The notes beneath the pieces were generated by a model. The model saw only the letters and a list, made by a program, of their open reading frames with translations, was not told where the DNA came from and made no database searches. From Nemertoderma westbladi (Eukaryota; Xenacoelomorpha; Nemertodermatida; Nemertodermatidae), in contig JAUCBJ010005147.1 in the NCBI GenBank assembly GCA_032718475.1, positions 1 to 37,169 of the forward strand: a DNA stretch of 37,169 nt, written 5' to 3'. The position numbers were made by a program, and so were the translations under genes. Shown one piece after another: positions 20,748 to 30,059 of the stretch. How positions within the stretch are numbered: the first letter of the stretch is position 1; each line of letters starts with the position of its first letter.

Positions 20748-21030
20748 GTGGAAGGGTTTACTGTGGAAGATCACCGATGGTGGCAATCAGGCATTCCTTT
20801 CGGAAACAGAGTGGAAGGGTTTACTGTGGAAGATCAGCCGATGGTGGCGATCAGGCATTCCTTTAGGAAACAGAGTGGAAGGGTTTACTGTGGAAGATCA
20901 CCGATGGTGGCAATCAGGCATTCCTTTGGGAAAAAGAGTGGAAGGGTTTACTGTGGAAGATCACCGATGGTGGCAATCAGGCATTCCTTTGGGAAAAAGA
21001 GTGGAAGGGTTTACTGGAAGGGTTTCCTCC
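20748..21030 (+). repeat. 63-bp tandem repeats derived from a SINE 3' end
   Basis: Four full units start at 20748, 20811, 20875 and 20938, and a partial unit starts at 21001. The period is 63 bp, with one unit of 64 bp. The core is GTGGAAGGGTTTACTGTGGA followed by AGATCACCGATGGTGGCAAT. The reverse-oriented SINE at 24425-24665 carries one copy of the same block at its 3' end. Because 63 is a multiple of 3 the array shows long open frames that I do not regard as genes. Confidence 0.9.
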
Positions 21031-21975
21031 TGGTCTGTAACTTCATATAATTATTCACACTTGGCCTCGTCGTTTCTGTCTGTATGCCTATTAGTCTGTT
21101 CGTCAAAATATAACCAACAGCCAAACAAACAATTTGTAAGTCGTCAAATATTAAAACGGACACTCGAAATGAATTCTGTGACCAGGAAAAGCCCTATAGC
21201 TAACTGGATGGTGTGCCCTTTCCTTATATTTGACGGACAGATTGTCGGATAGTCAGATAGATCGACAGACAGGCATAGAGTACAGATTAAATCGATTTCA
21301 TTAAAAGTGAAAATTGACCTCAGAAATGAAATCAGCGACCAGGAAAACCCGTACAGCAAAAATATTAGGATGGTTTTGTGTTTTCTTGTTGCTATATAGA
21401 TATTGACAGATATTCGAATTCCAAATTAACAGACAGTTTGCGCGCGGGAAGGTTTAAACTTTAAAGGCAATTATTTCGGAATGGCATTTCATTGGTATCA
21501 ATTGGTATCATTGGTATCAAATGAAAGCTAATAGTGAGCAAATAATAATAATAAAATTCGAGCATTTTTTTTTAGTTTTACAAATAAAATTGTTCATCCG
21601 TTATAACTAGTTTTACAAAAAACAGTGCTATTTTTGAATTTTTTTGATAATTGTAGTATTTTCCTTGAGAAGTACGAAACAAAAAGTTTGCTCGAATTTC
21701 ATCACGTAATCCTTGAGAATTAAAAAAAAAACTTACAACTTCTGAAAATAAAGCATAAAAAGGAGTAGCATTTTAAATCAAAAATATATATATTGGGCTC
21801 TGGCCACTAAAGAATTCATTTTCAAAAATGAATTTTTTTCGGAAAATATTCCAATTCAATAGTACATCCAAAATGTATCTTACACTTTTTTCTACTTATT
21901 AGCTTTTTGGAGCAGTATGCATTTCAAAATGTTGATTTCCAAGCCACCCCGCCCCATAAAAGGCGCACAACTAAC
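21031..21975. other. Non-coding stretch with a diverged ~150-bp repeat
   Basis: Two similar blocks (GAAATGAATTCTGTGACCAGG near 21168 and GAAATGAAATCAGCGACCAGG near 21322) suggest an old tandem repeat. I looked on the minus strand for the next BRIP1 exon (the 'LTSGTLSP' region) and did not find it. Confidence 0.4.
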
Positions 21976-22136
21976 CACTTGCGATTTTCTTCTAGATGTC
22001 AACCACGGACCACTTGTAATACCTCCTTTGGTTGTTTGTCTGGTAGAGCGTATCATAGCAACGCGATAATCATCCATGTACTTGGAATTGTTTCGCAGTA
22101 AGTTACTAATTATAATCAGTAACCCTTCCACCAAAC
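21976..22136 (-). CDS. BRIP1/FANCJ-like helicase, internal exon 3 of 3 seen
   Basis: The acceptor is TTTACGGTAG before 22136 and the donor is GTTAGT after 21976; the length is 161 bp. The first two bases complete a Ser codon begun in the preceding exon. The translation LVEGLLIIISNLLRNNSKYM then DDYRVAMIRST matches human BRIP1 '[28 protein letters not shown]', and SRRKSQV matches the following basic stretch. Reading past the donor loses similarity at once, which supports the splice site. The next exon was not found in the window. Confidence 0.7.
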
Positions 22137-22699
22137 CTACCGTAAATAAATAAAAACAACTGCAATCAAAGTCCTCCCAGCCAGGGGAAATGGACGAAAA
22201 TAACAACTGAGTAAATATTGGACCGGGAAACCCCTGCCGGGGGGGCAGCGGTTTCCCGGTCCAATATTTACTCAGCACCCTTACGTTACGAACTTAAAGG
22301 ATGGCCACCAAAAATTAACTGTAACCTGCTCCTTTCCATTAATTGCCAATTCGCATTGTTGATTCACCGAAACGAGATAACATATTACTTCATCGAAATG
22401 GTATTTGCGTGAAATTTCTCCCACTCTCATTTCGTCATGCTGTCTGCCCTTTTTAATGGAAAAAGTGAAAGGATTTCCGTTGTCTATCTTTCCGATCCAT
22501 ATTTTCGAAAACAGTTATAAAGAAACCATGACCTACTACTACAGTTAGGTACATAATACTTTACATAAGGATATAAATAAATGATTTTATCTGGGTCAGG
22601 TCATGAAGAATTGTATATTTTAGAGGAAGAAAAATGCCAAATATATTTTTACTATTTCGACATTCAATAACAAATATAATCGTTGTAAACTAAACTAAC
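22137..22699. other. BRIP1-like intron containing a strong hairpin
   Basis: This is the intron between two helicase exons. Apart from the hairpin at 22207-22275 no feature was recognised. Confidence 0.55.
22207..22275. repeat. Near-perfect 69-bp inverted repeat (26-bp arms plus inner stem)
   Basis: The arms 22207-22232 and 22250-22275 are exact reverse complements. The inner 17 bases add a further 5-bp CTGCC/GGCAG stem around a GGGGG loop. The outer arm starts CTGAGTAAATATTGG. It is GC-rich at the apex. Its origin is unknown: it could be a tiny foldback element or a structured RNA in the intron. Confidence 0.95.
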
Positions 22700-22886
22700 T
22701 CAATGTGACAGACTTCAGTCGACAGACGTATTCTGCGTTCTCCTCTGAATCGTATGAGGATTCCACGACCTTGGCGAGAGCGGCCTGGTACAAGTTCCTT
22801 ACTTCCGTAGTAAAACCCAAGTCTCGGTAAATAGCTTGAGAGAGCTGATTCCCTTGGAGCACATAGCTGCTCTGATCATAGGATAT
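22700..22886 (-). CDS. BRIP1/FANCJ-like helicase, internal exon 2 of 3 seen
   Basis: The acceptor is TTATTGTAG before 22886 and the donor GTTAGT begins at 22699; the length is 187 bp, ending one base into a codon that the next exon completes as Ser. The translation SYDQSSYVLQGNQLSQAIY...GFTTE...LYQAALAKVVE aligns with human BRIP1 '[41 protein letters not shown]'. The join LKSVTLS-LVEGLL aligns with human 'SASTQIMLKGLF'. Phases across all three exons are consistent (573 bp, 191 codons). Confidence 0.7.
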
Positions 22887-23408
22887 CTACAATAAATAGT
22901 CGAGTTAGCTCGAATCAATCACTCTCATTATCTCAAACAACATTATTATTCAATTTGTTATATTCTTTCTTGAAATCAAACCACTTTATCTTCATCTACC
23001 AATAATTCCTCCCATTCTATTGTAGCAACATTGCCCATCATTAAACAATACAGAATAACTCTTCAGACAGACCCCCCCCCCCCCCCCCTCCTCCCCCACA
23101 TATCGGATTCTTCGTATGTACAAAGTTTTTAAAAATATCAGTGCTACGAATATAATAACGAGACGTAGGGTCACCATTGAATTTATAACACATCGATCTT
23201 TATAGAGACAATCGGGGTTATTGCTGTCATGAATTATTTAGGAATGCATATTATCCGTGTGTATATGTCTGTATGTCTACAATTCACTTGATCTATGTTT
23301 TTCTACCGGTTATATTGTACAGTAACTACTTCGCCAATAAATTACAAACATGCACCCAAAACTTGTAGAGTATAAAATATATGAATAATATCAAATAACA
23401 CGATATAC
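22887..23408. other. BRIP1-like intron with a C homopolymer
   Basis: Intron between the first two helicase exons seen here. It contains a C tract of about 18 near 23071-23088. No other feature was recognised. Confidence 0.5.
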
Positions 23409-23633
23409 CTTTTTAAGTAGATTTTCATTCTTTTTCATAAAGTTTTTGAAGGAGAAACATAATGTTCGCAGAAGGGAGAAGTTGTGACTACTCGCGTTGC
23501 CTAGTTGTTTCGATGCAACAACTGCTTTATCAATATCTGACATAGCTTCTTCTAATTCGTCGACAGTAACAGCCAATGAGGCAGCTTCACGAGCAGCGTC
23601 CTCCAGGTTATGGCCTTCGTCAAAGATAATAAT
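23409..23633 (-). CDS. BRIP1/FANCJ-like helicase, internal exon 1 of 3 seen (motif II)
   Basis: DEAH-family (XPD/FANCJ) 5'-3' DNA helicase of interstrand-crosslink repair and replication. The acceptor is ATCCTCAG before 23633 and the donor GTATATCG begins at 23408; the 225-bp exon encodes 75 codons in phase 0. The translation begins IIIFDEGHNLEDAAREAASL, matching human BRIP1 '[20 protein letters not shown]'. It ends LLRTLCFSFKNFMKKNENLL, matching 'LRAVCCSLINWLEANAEYL'. The Walker B box reads DEGH rather than DEAH. Exons for the Walker A/iron-sulphur region (upstream) and the second helicase lobe (downstream) were not identified here. The locus is therefore a gene with very long introns, or a truncated copy. 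Confidence 0.75.
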
Positions 23634-23897
23634 CTGAGGATATTTAGATAATATTTACAGTTACATAACTACAGTAAATGTAAGTAACAAAGACTTCTAG
23701 AATATAGTATTTTATTATTGAAACATTTCTTTCCTATTTCGGTTTCAACAGCGTCAAAAAAAGTATAACTTATATGTGAGCACACACCTTTAATACGCTC
23801 ACACTATTACATTAAGTGAACTAAGGTACCGGTACAACAGCTATTGTCAAATTTTAGTTTCACATTCCTATACTGTACTGTGCTGTAATACTGTGCT
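23634..23897. other. Non-coding stretch
   Basis: AT-rich, probably the upstream intron of the BRIP1-like gene. Nothing else was recognised. Confidence 0.4.
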
Positions 23898-23910
23898 GTG
23901 TCAGAATATA

Positions 23911-24119
23911 AAACAGCAGTATTGGCGATAAACACTGTACGACGTAAGTACGTCCGCGAATTTACCAGTTTTGCCGGTACGGAAACGACGGATGAAGACC
24001 ATTATAATAAGGTTCTTCGATGCTTGAAAGCGTCCGCAATCTGGACTACCTACAGTAAACTGAACGGCGTCCCCCAGCGGAAGTTCAGAGAACGTCTTCA
24101 AAAGTGTGAAATGTTTTAA
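23911..24119 (+). CDS. Possible terminal exon or small gene of unknown function
   Basis: Read on the plus strand after a candidate acceptor (AATATAAAACAG, ending near 23915) is a coding-like frame of about 69 codons, including TVRRKYVREFTSFAGTETT, HYNKVLRCLKASAIW and QRKFRERLQKCEMF, then TAA. There is no in-frame ATG upstream before a stop, so it would need another 5' exon. An AATAAA lies 7 nt after the stop (24126-24131). The composition is richer in charged residues than most intergenic frames here. I recognise no family. It may be chance. Confidence 0.3.
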
Positions 24120-24125
24120 TTTTTG

Positions 24126-24131
24126 AATAAA
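24126..24131 (+). terminator. AATAAA next to a perfect hairpin
   Basis: A polyadenylation-type hexamer directly after the unknown plus-strand frame, 8 nt before the inverted repeat at 24139-24180. Confidence 0.35.
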
Positions 24132-24138
24132 ATTACAT

Positions 24139-24180
24139 ATATCACGTTGATAAAAGTTGCTACTTTTATCAACGTGATAT
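24139..24180. repeat. Perfect inverted repeat, 19-bp arms, 4-nt loop
   Basis: ATATCACGTTGATAAAAGT (24139-24157) and its exact reverse complement (24162-24180) are separated by TGCT. It would form a tight hairpin on either strand. Confidence 0.95.
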
Positions 24181-24424
24181 GAATAGTTATTTCTACAATA
24201 AGACATACATACAGTACTATATTCTAGAAGTCGTTGGTAGGTAATTAAACCAATAAAACCATGGTCATCTAATTTATTGGTTCCAATAAAAAAGTATATA
24301 TGTAAGTGTTCGAAGGAAAGCGGTTTATAAATATAATCATAAATATAATATTATTTTAGAATATTATTTAGAATATTATAATATATTAAATAAATTTAGA
24401 AATTCGAATGGGAGAATCTATTGG

Positions 24425-24665
24425 GCTCTTTAAGCCATGAATTGCCTGTTCACCACCATGGGTGACCTTCCACAGTATACCCTTCCACTGTTTCTCAAGT
24501 TTCTATTTTTTATAGACTCGTCAAGGATGAAAGCCAGGGTTGTGCTAGGCTGCATTATTTAAATCACTGTGCCTAAACAGTGCTTCTACCATCTAGGGAT
24601 CGAACCAGAGCCTAGGAAATTGGAAGCCCAGGAATGTCACCAGTAGACCAAGCTGCTGCTGTTTG
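24425..24665 (-). mobile_element. tRNA-derived SINE (second family), reverse
   Basis: On the minus strand it has an A-box-like TGGTCTACTGGTG, a B-box GGTTCGATCCC, then a body with AGCACTGTTTAGGCACAGTG and CTTTCATCCTTGACGAG. The 3' block is GTGGAAGGGTATACTGTGGA. It is the full-length relative of 20588-21030 and carries a single copy of the tail unit that is amplified there. Confidence 0.75.
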
Positions 24666-24991
24666 GTCTAATATTTAGAAATATAATATAATAAGGAAAG
24701 GATTTTGGACAGTCATGACCTAATAAACATACCAATAGTAGGTCAGGTCAAGTTAAAGTAAAACAACACTATATTTTTTACTTATTATTGTTTCTTGCAG
24801 CCGAATCTTAAAATCTCCGCCTCTCGCTTTTGGGTTAAATTAACAAACAGTTAGATAAAATTATGTCGTAGCAGGTTAGACGCTGTATTCATCAAGAAAT
24901 ATATATATTGCATTTATTAGATTCATTCAAATGAATAAACTCTTAACAGGTGTTTGTATGTCCAGCAGTAATGTCAATGAGTAGGCAGTTT
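24666..24991. other. Non-coding; poly-A signal of the phosphatase-like gene
   Basis: A minus-strand AATAAA at 24913-24918 lies about 75 nt after the stop of the phosphatase-like frame and fits its 3' end. Nothing else was recognised. Confidence 0.45.
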
Positions 24992-26150
24992 TCATTTCTT
25001 ATAGGACTGATCTTGTAATGATACGAGCTTCCGTTTCTCATCTTTTAACTTTTTAATTAATTTGAACGGAGAAACATTATGCTTGCCACCTCCTTCATTG
25101 GGTAATGCAACTAACTTCCCACCGAATGCGACAGATTTCCACGACAATGGAAGATGGTACGAAACCTGTTGCCTAGAAACCCACAGAAACTTTGCCACAA
25201 TATCTTTCCGGACTTCCTTGAATCCTTTCGCAACGTAGACGATGGAAGGTAGAACGATATCGCCGTCATTCGTATAGGAAGGCACAGAAAACACGGTAAT
25301 AAGTCGATCGTTAGCGGACCAACAATCACCGTATGCGGGGACTTTGATTCGCTCTAATCATCAGCAGGAAATCGTTTGCGACCAAAAAATCTTCCAGTTC
25401 ATTTTCGCAGAAAATCGGTTGTGAACTTTTTGTCGGATTCGAAGTAGAAGGATGATTAGATTGACTTTCATAGAACTTGGATGGGCAGTATTTAGAGCAT
25501 GTAATATCAATAACATCTATATCGCTGGTTATGGGACGCTTGGTATTAAATAAGGTTGCCATCGATGTTTTGTTAGATACACCACCGTGGAAACACACGA
25601 TGCGGTCGTTTATAACGCCGCCCAATGGCATTATCTGGAACAAGCGAATAAATCGAGACAACAGATGCGATTTGTGTCGCCGATGGAACTCCGCAGCAAA
25701 TTGAAACCCGTTAGCGGATATTTCGTTCTCCTCAGCTCCGCGCAGCATATAAATGTGTTCCGGGAAGAGTAGTTTGAGAGCGAAAATTAAACTAAGAACT
25801 TCGACACCGCGGTCCCCACGGTTGATATAATTACCGAGAAATAAGTAGCGACAGTTGGGAGGAATTCCACACTTCTCTAAAAGTTGGTACAGATCGTAAC
25901 ATTGTCCATGGATTCCGCCTATAACAACTAAGGGACCTTTTACACGTAAAATGGTTGGTTCGTTTTCAAATTTGAGTTCAATTAATTTGGTAACCATAAT
26001 AATGTCTGCTTCATTGATTACTGTTTGGTTATCTTTTAATGTTTCTCTGTTATGAACAAGTTTACCGACCAGGTTGGTAAGTTTCGCCTTTTGAATCTCA
26101 AAAATGTCGTTAGAGGGGTCAGAAAATAAATTGTCTTTATTTATAGACAT
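24992..26150 (-). pseudogene. PP1-like pseudophosphatase, intronless, one frameshift
   Basis: It belongs to the PPP Ser/Thr phosphatase family (PP1 group). The first frame (26150-25326, 274 codons from ATG) covers most of the fold. The C-terminal part (DCWSANDRLITVFSVPSYTN...) continues in another frame to 24992, matching PP1 'RQLVTLFSAPNYCGEF'. The frame changes at a CCCC run near 25337; three Cs would keep it open. The catalytic metal site is lost (PP1 numbering): GDIHG reads GGIHGQ (D64 to Gly), GDYVDRG reads GNYINRG (D92 and D95 to Asn), RGNHE reads RGAEE (N124 to Ala, H125 to Glu) and RAHQ reads RANQ (H248 to Asn). H66, R96 and H173 remain. So many losses in an otherwise well-kept fold suggest a non-catalytic scaffold rather than simple decay. 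The frameshift could be a homopolymer sequencing error. No intron is seen. Confidence 0.8.
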
Positions 26151-26236
26151 TTTTCTTCGGAATGTTAGTAGTTTTACAGGTGCATCATTACACGATTAAA
26201 TCATACTGCTTAGATAAAATTTAAAGTACATATAAT

Positions 26237-26324
26237 CAGACATCCCACTCAAAACAAAAACAAAAAAAAGACGCAGCCAACTTCAAAAAAACGCAGCATC
26301 GAAATTTGCCCCTTATGTCAATCG

Positions 26325-26361
<37 letters not shown>

Positions 26362-27111
26362 AGTCCCATACCCACTACACTCGTCGACGCCCCCCCCCCC
26401 CCCCCCCCCCCCCGAATGCGTCCCCCCAGAAACGATTTGATAATATTAATTCATCAATTCAAAGGAACTTTAAATTTAATGGTATACAATACAGTATAAT
26501 ATACACACTTTAAAATAATACTCTATATTACTATATTCGCGATTTCTTGGCTGCTACTTTTGAGCAGTGATACCAAAACGAAACAAAGAAATGAAAATAT
26601 TTTTGATTTTTTGTTTTTGTTTATTCTGAATAATTTTAGTTTCGTTTCTTAGTCATTTGTTAATATTAGTTTCGTTTCGTTTTCATAATTTAATTGGCTA
26701 TATATATATGGTGAACCAAATCCGCTAGCAGAATTTGTCCGTGGAGACTAAATCCACTAGCAGATCACAAGGAAGCATACCAAATGAGGAGACAGAGGGA
26801 ATCCGTACTCTGCAGACATCACTCACTATGTACATTGTCCAATGTCTAACTGTAGGTATCCGCTATCCGGTATTTAGCTGATTCAGACAGAGCGTTGCGT
26901 TGCTAGGATACTGTTCCATTGACCATTAACTATTTATTGTTAAATAAATAAAAAATAAACTTAAGTCTTTTTTTAAGTTCTAACAAATTTGGATTATGTG
27001 GATTTTATTTACTCAACATTTCAAGAAAAAAAACGCAGAATTGGCATGTTTTCGGAAAAAAAGTGGTTTTAGCGCAAGCTGTGAGAGAAAAACGCAGCAG
27101 TGGGATGCCTG
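26237..27111. mobile_element. Non-autonomous hAT element, 8-bp TSD, C-tract rich
   Basis: The termini CAGACATCCCACT (26237) and AGTGGGATGCCTG (ending 27111) are 13-bp inverted repeats with one mismatch, followed inside on both sides by a GACGCAGC/AACGCAGC-type block. The exact 8-bp TSD CATATAAT lies at 26229-26236 and 27112-27119. The 875-bp interior has two long C homopolymers (about 26326-26361 and 26391-26413) and repeated CGAAACGAAAC-like motifs. No transposase was recognised. Confidence 0.88.
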
Positions 27112-27269
27112 CATATAATCACACTGATTGGTTGTATATGAGTAGAGTACAGCCTTATTTTATGTTTTTTTTTATATTCAAGAACATGTTGGCTATTTAT
27201 TAAAAAAAAGAGTAAGTGGTAAAATTCAAGCAAACCCTAACGCAACCCAATCCTAATCCAAGGCGTAGT

Positions 27270-27551
27270 AGACTATATAACATTGGAGGTTTGGTTCCCC
27301 CAAGCTTGACACTAGAACAAAATCGCCTCCGCTTTGAAGGACATTGATTTCGCCGTGAGGACCAGCCAGTGCATAATCTTGTACTTTGGCAGCCTCATGG
27401 AGTGAATAAGCATGGTGGACAGCCCATGACTTTCTTGAGACGCATCTTAAAGGACACTGGCCTTGAAGATGCGGATGATCTAGCAAATGTCATGGGTGAT
27501 AGGGAGTTGTGGCGGTGCAATTTTGTCGATAAGCCGGCACAGCATTCTTAA
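27270..27551 (+). pseudogene. LINE endonuclease-RT C-terminal fragment
   Basis: The plus-strand frame reads NRLRFEGH, a TGA stop, then FRREDQPVHNLVLWQPHG, GQPMTFLRRILKDTGLED and MGDRELWR, ending at TAA 27551. This is the standard C-terminal block of many animal LINE proteins ('RLRFAGHC.RRED..V..LVLW.P', '..TF...L..DTGL', 'M.DR..WR'). One Cys-type codon has become TGA, so it is a dead fragment. It is unrelated to the reverse transcriptase at 15-17.8 kb. Confidence 0.75.
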
Positions 27552-28614
27552 AAATGCAGCTGCAATGCAGCATGCCGATCCTAGTAGTAGTAGTAAGGCG
27601 TAGTAAACTACACGCCCTGCGGCAGGGATTTACTAGCTAATTTCAAGGTATAGATTGCTTTGTGAACACAGTGGAAATTTAATGTACAGTAACTATAAAT
27701 ATTAATTATTTCAATAAAAAAAAATAGAAAGCCAGCATGGAAGGACAAAGAACGAGCCTGTCTATCCCTACAAAATAATTACTAAAGTTATGTTCTAGAA
27801 CCAGAGATCGTACGGCAATAAACATTTTCGGTTCCTAGTCTGTAACCGATAATCGGTAACGGTATTCCCGAAAAAATCAAGAACCGGTACCGAAAAATCG
27901 GTACTATTCAATCGGGCCACTTGTTGTTATCAGTTCAGATTATATAAAGTCATTCGTGGTATGAATAAGGGCGTCGAAAGTTTCATTTGTAAGGGCACTC
28001 ACTATTTGATTTTCTATCCATTTCGCTAGAGGTCCTCCATGTGGTGAGGGACCTTGAAACATTGCCCAGGAAATTAAGTCGATCATCGGTAGTCGAAAAT
28101 ATTGGATATTTGGAGGGATCGCATCACGTTTATGGGAACCTGTTGTTGTTGTCTCAACATTCACTATATTCCAATACTTCACAATGAATGATACAAAATC
28201 TGCAGTAACTTTGAAGTCAAATTACATCACATTGTTGTTGGCAAAGCTAAATATAATTTAAAAAAATACTAGCTAGTACAAAAAAACTATCTACCATGTC
28301 TCCAAAACGTAACTGTTTTATGTAAAAAATATCTTAGTAAAGAAAAAATGATATTTAGTATTTTGAAAAATAGTTATTTTTTATACAAATTTTCTAGAAC
28401 AAAAAATATTTGTTTTAGAACAAAGTTTTTTAGTTAAATAGCTAACAAATTCTAGAAGATTTAAAACAAGTAGCAAAAACTAGCTAGTATAAAAAAATTG
28501 GCATGGTAGGTATAGGGTACGCCTATCGAAACAGTACCCACTGTACCGTATATCGTAAATACTGAACAGAACTATAAATGTTACGTCGCATACACACACT
28601 CACTCACCTAATAT
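27552..28614. other. Non-coding stretch with hAT-like subterminal motifs
   Basis: The region 27800-27905 has repeated ACCGATAATCGGTAACGG/CCGGTACCGAAAAATCGG palindromic motifs, like a transposon end. Near 28265-28500 the palindrome CTAGCTAGTA followed by an A run occurs twice. No TSD was found. A possible helicase fragment at 27945-28050 is listed separately. Confidence 0.4.
27945..28050 (-). pseudogene. Possible displaced BRIP1-like C-terminal helicase fragment
   Basis: Minus-strand translation gives GPSPHGGPLAKWIENQI followed by NETFDALIHTTNDF and a stop. It aligns, at moderate identity, with human BRIP1 'NPSRYISGLSKWVRQQI' and 'STFESALESLAEF'. The expected VDDRF motif just before it is not conserved. 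It lies on the 5' side of the other helicase exons although it encodes a later part, so it cannot be spliced in order. It may be chance or a scrambled copy. Confidence 0.3.
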
Positions 28615-29490
28615 TACACCATAACCCTTAATACAACAACCATTTTTAGGGAGTCAGAGCCCCCCCCTAATTGTTTTCAAATTTCTATAAAATGCTACGA
28701 AATTCGGTATGATGATAGACCGACACCTTTTCTTACTGTTGGCATGGGCGGATTTTTCAATTTCTCAGTTATTTCCATACAACAATCCCTTAAAAAATGT
28801 CTATTTAGCAATGTTTAGCACCTCCGTAGACTTTAATTTACGTCTTTGAAATGTAATCTAGAAAATCTTCGAAGCGCCTTCGTCTGTAGATTCCGAATCT
28901 GAAAACCGTTTTAAATTTAACCAAAAATTGGTAAAGATATTATCAAAATACTAATGTGTAAATTTAGAGACGTAAATCGCTATAATTCTGATGTTTTGTT
29001 ATCTTTATTCTAGAATATTAATTATTATTTAGCTGAGCGTTTAAAACTCTCCATCTTGTTTTTTCATTTCATTACCCATAATTAATATTCTAGAATTGAG
29101 TAAAAAAAACATTAGAATTATAGCGATTTACGTCACAAAAATTTACACCTTAGAATTTTGATAATACCTCCAGAAGTTCTTGGTGAAATTTACAACGGGT
29201 TTCATATTCGGAATCTGCAGATGAAGGTGGTTCTAATGATATCTAGATCTCATTCCAAAGACGAAAAATAAATCTGATGGGGGTGGCTAAATATTGCGAA
29301 ATAGACGATTTTTAACGGCTTGTTGTATCGAAATAGCTCATAAATTAAAAAATCCGGCCAGGCCACCAGTAAGAAAAGGTGTCGATCTATCATCATACTA
29401 AATTTCGTAGTATTTTATTGAAATTTGAAAACAATTAGGGGGGGGCTCCGACCCCCTAAAAATGGTTGTTGTATTAAGGGTTATGGTGTA
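28615..29490. mobile_element. 876-bp foldback element, two ~410-bp arms
   Basis: The left arm (28615 to about 29028) and the right arm (about 29081 to 29490) are reverse complements along essentially their whole length, with scattered mismatches and small indels, around a spacer of about 50 bp. The ends read TACACCATAACCC and GGGTTATGGTGTA; TAT flanks both ends and may be a 3-bp TSD. No coding frame is present. This is a foldback or full-palindrome non-autonomous DNA transposon. Confidence 0.9.
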
Positions 29491-30059
29491 TATGTAGCTG
29501 CACTATGTGAGGAAATACAATAAATAGCTAATTATTATTGAATTAGGATATTATTGTTGCTTTTTTTGTCTACTAATTTACGTCAGCTATCTATAATAAT
29601 CATCAATTTTATATGGAATGTATAAAAGATGAAACAATAATAATTGATTTAAGTAAACGTCTTAAATATGCAGGCCTACAAAAAGGTACAAATTAATTAT
29701 GACCTACAGTATATAATAATCACTAAAAACGCGTATCATGTTCACAATTATTGTTCACTATTTGCAGTAATTATTAACAAGTAGGCCTCAACTGGTACTT
29801 TTATTTCGCCTATTCCAGTCCTGGTATAAATAACATTCTAGAAGTCCATGATTGAGGTTGGTGATCTATAATAGACTGTACGATATTGCAACTCATTCCA
29901 CTGGGGTGTATGTTACAGTATTGTCCTATGACACCTAACATTTACAGTATAATAATAAACTAACATATTCTTCTAATACGTACGCAAAATCAATTCCTGT
30001 GACATCGGTATCTCGCATTGTCAGGAACGGTTACTAACGCCCGTTTCTTGTATATATAG
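29491..30059. other. Intergenic, no gene
   Basis: AT-rich sequence without recognised genes or repeats. Confidence 0.5.

Noticed and set aside
20736-21252. Plus-strand frames with repeated 'VEGFTVEDHRWWQSGIP'
   Set aside because: The 63-bp repeat is a multiple of three, so any stop-free frame repeats; the sequence derives from a SINE tail.
22218-22412. Plus-strand frame over the hairpin
   Set aside because: Uses one arm of the inverted repeat within an intron; no homology recognised.
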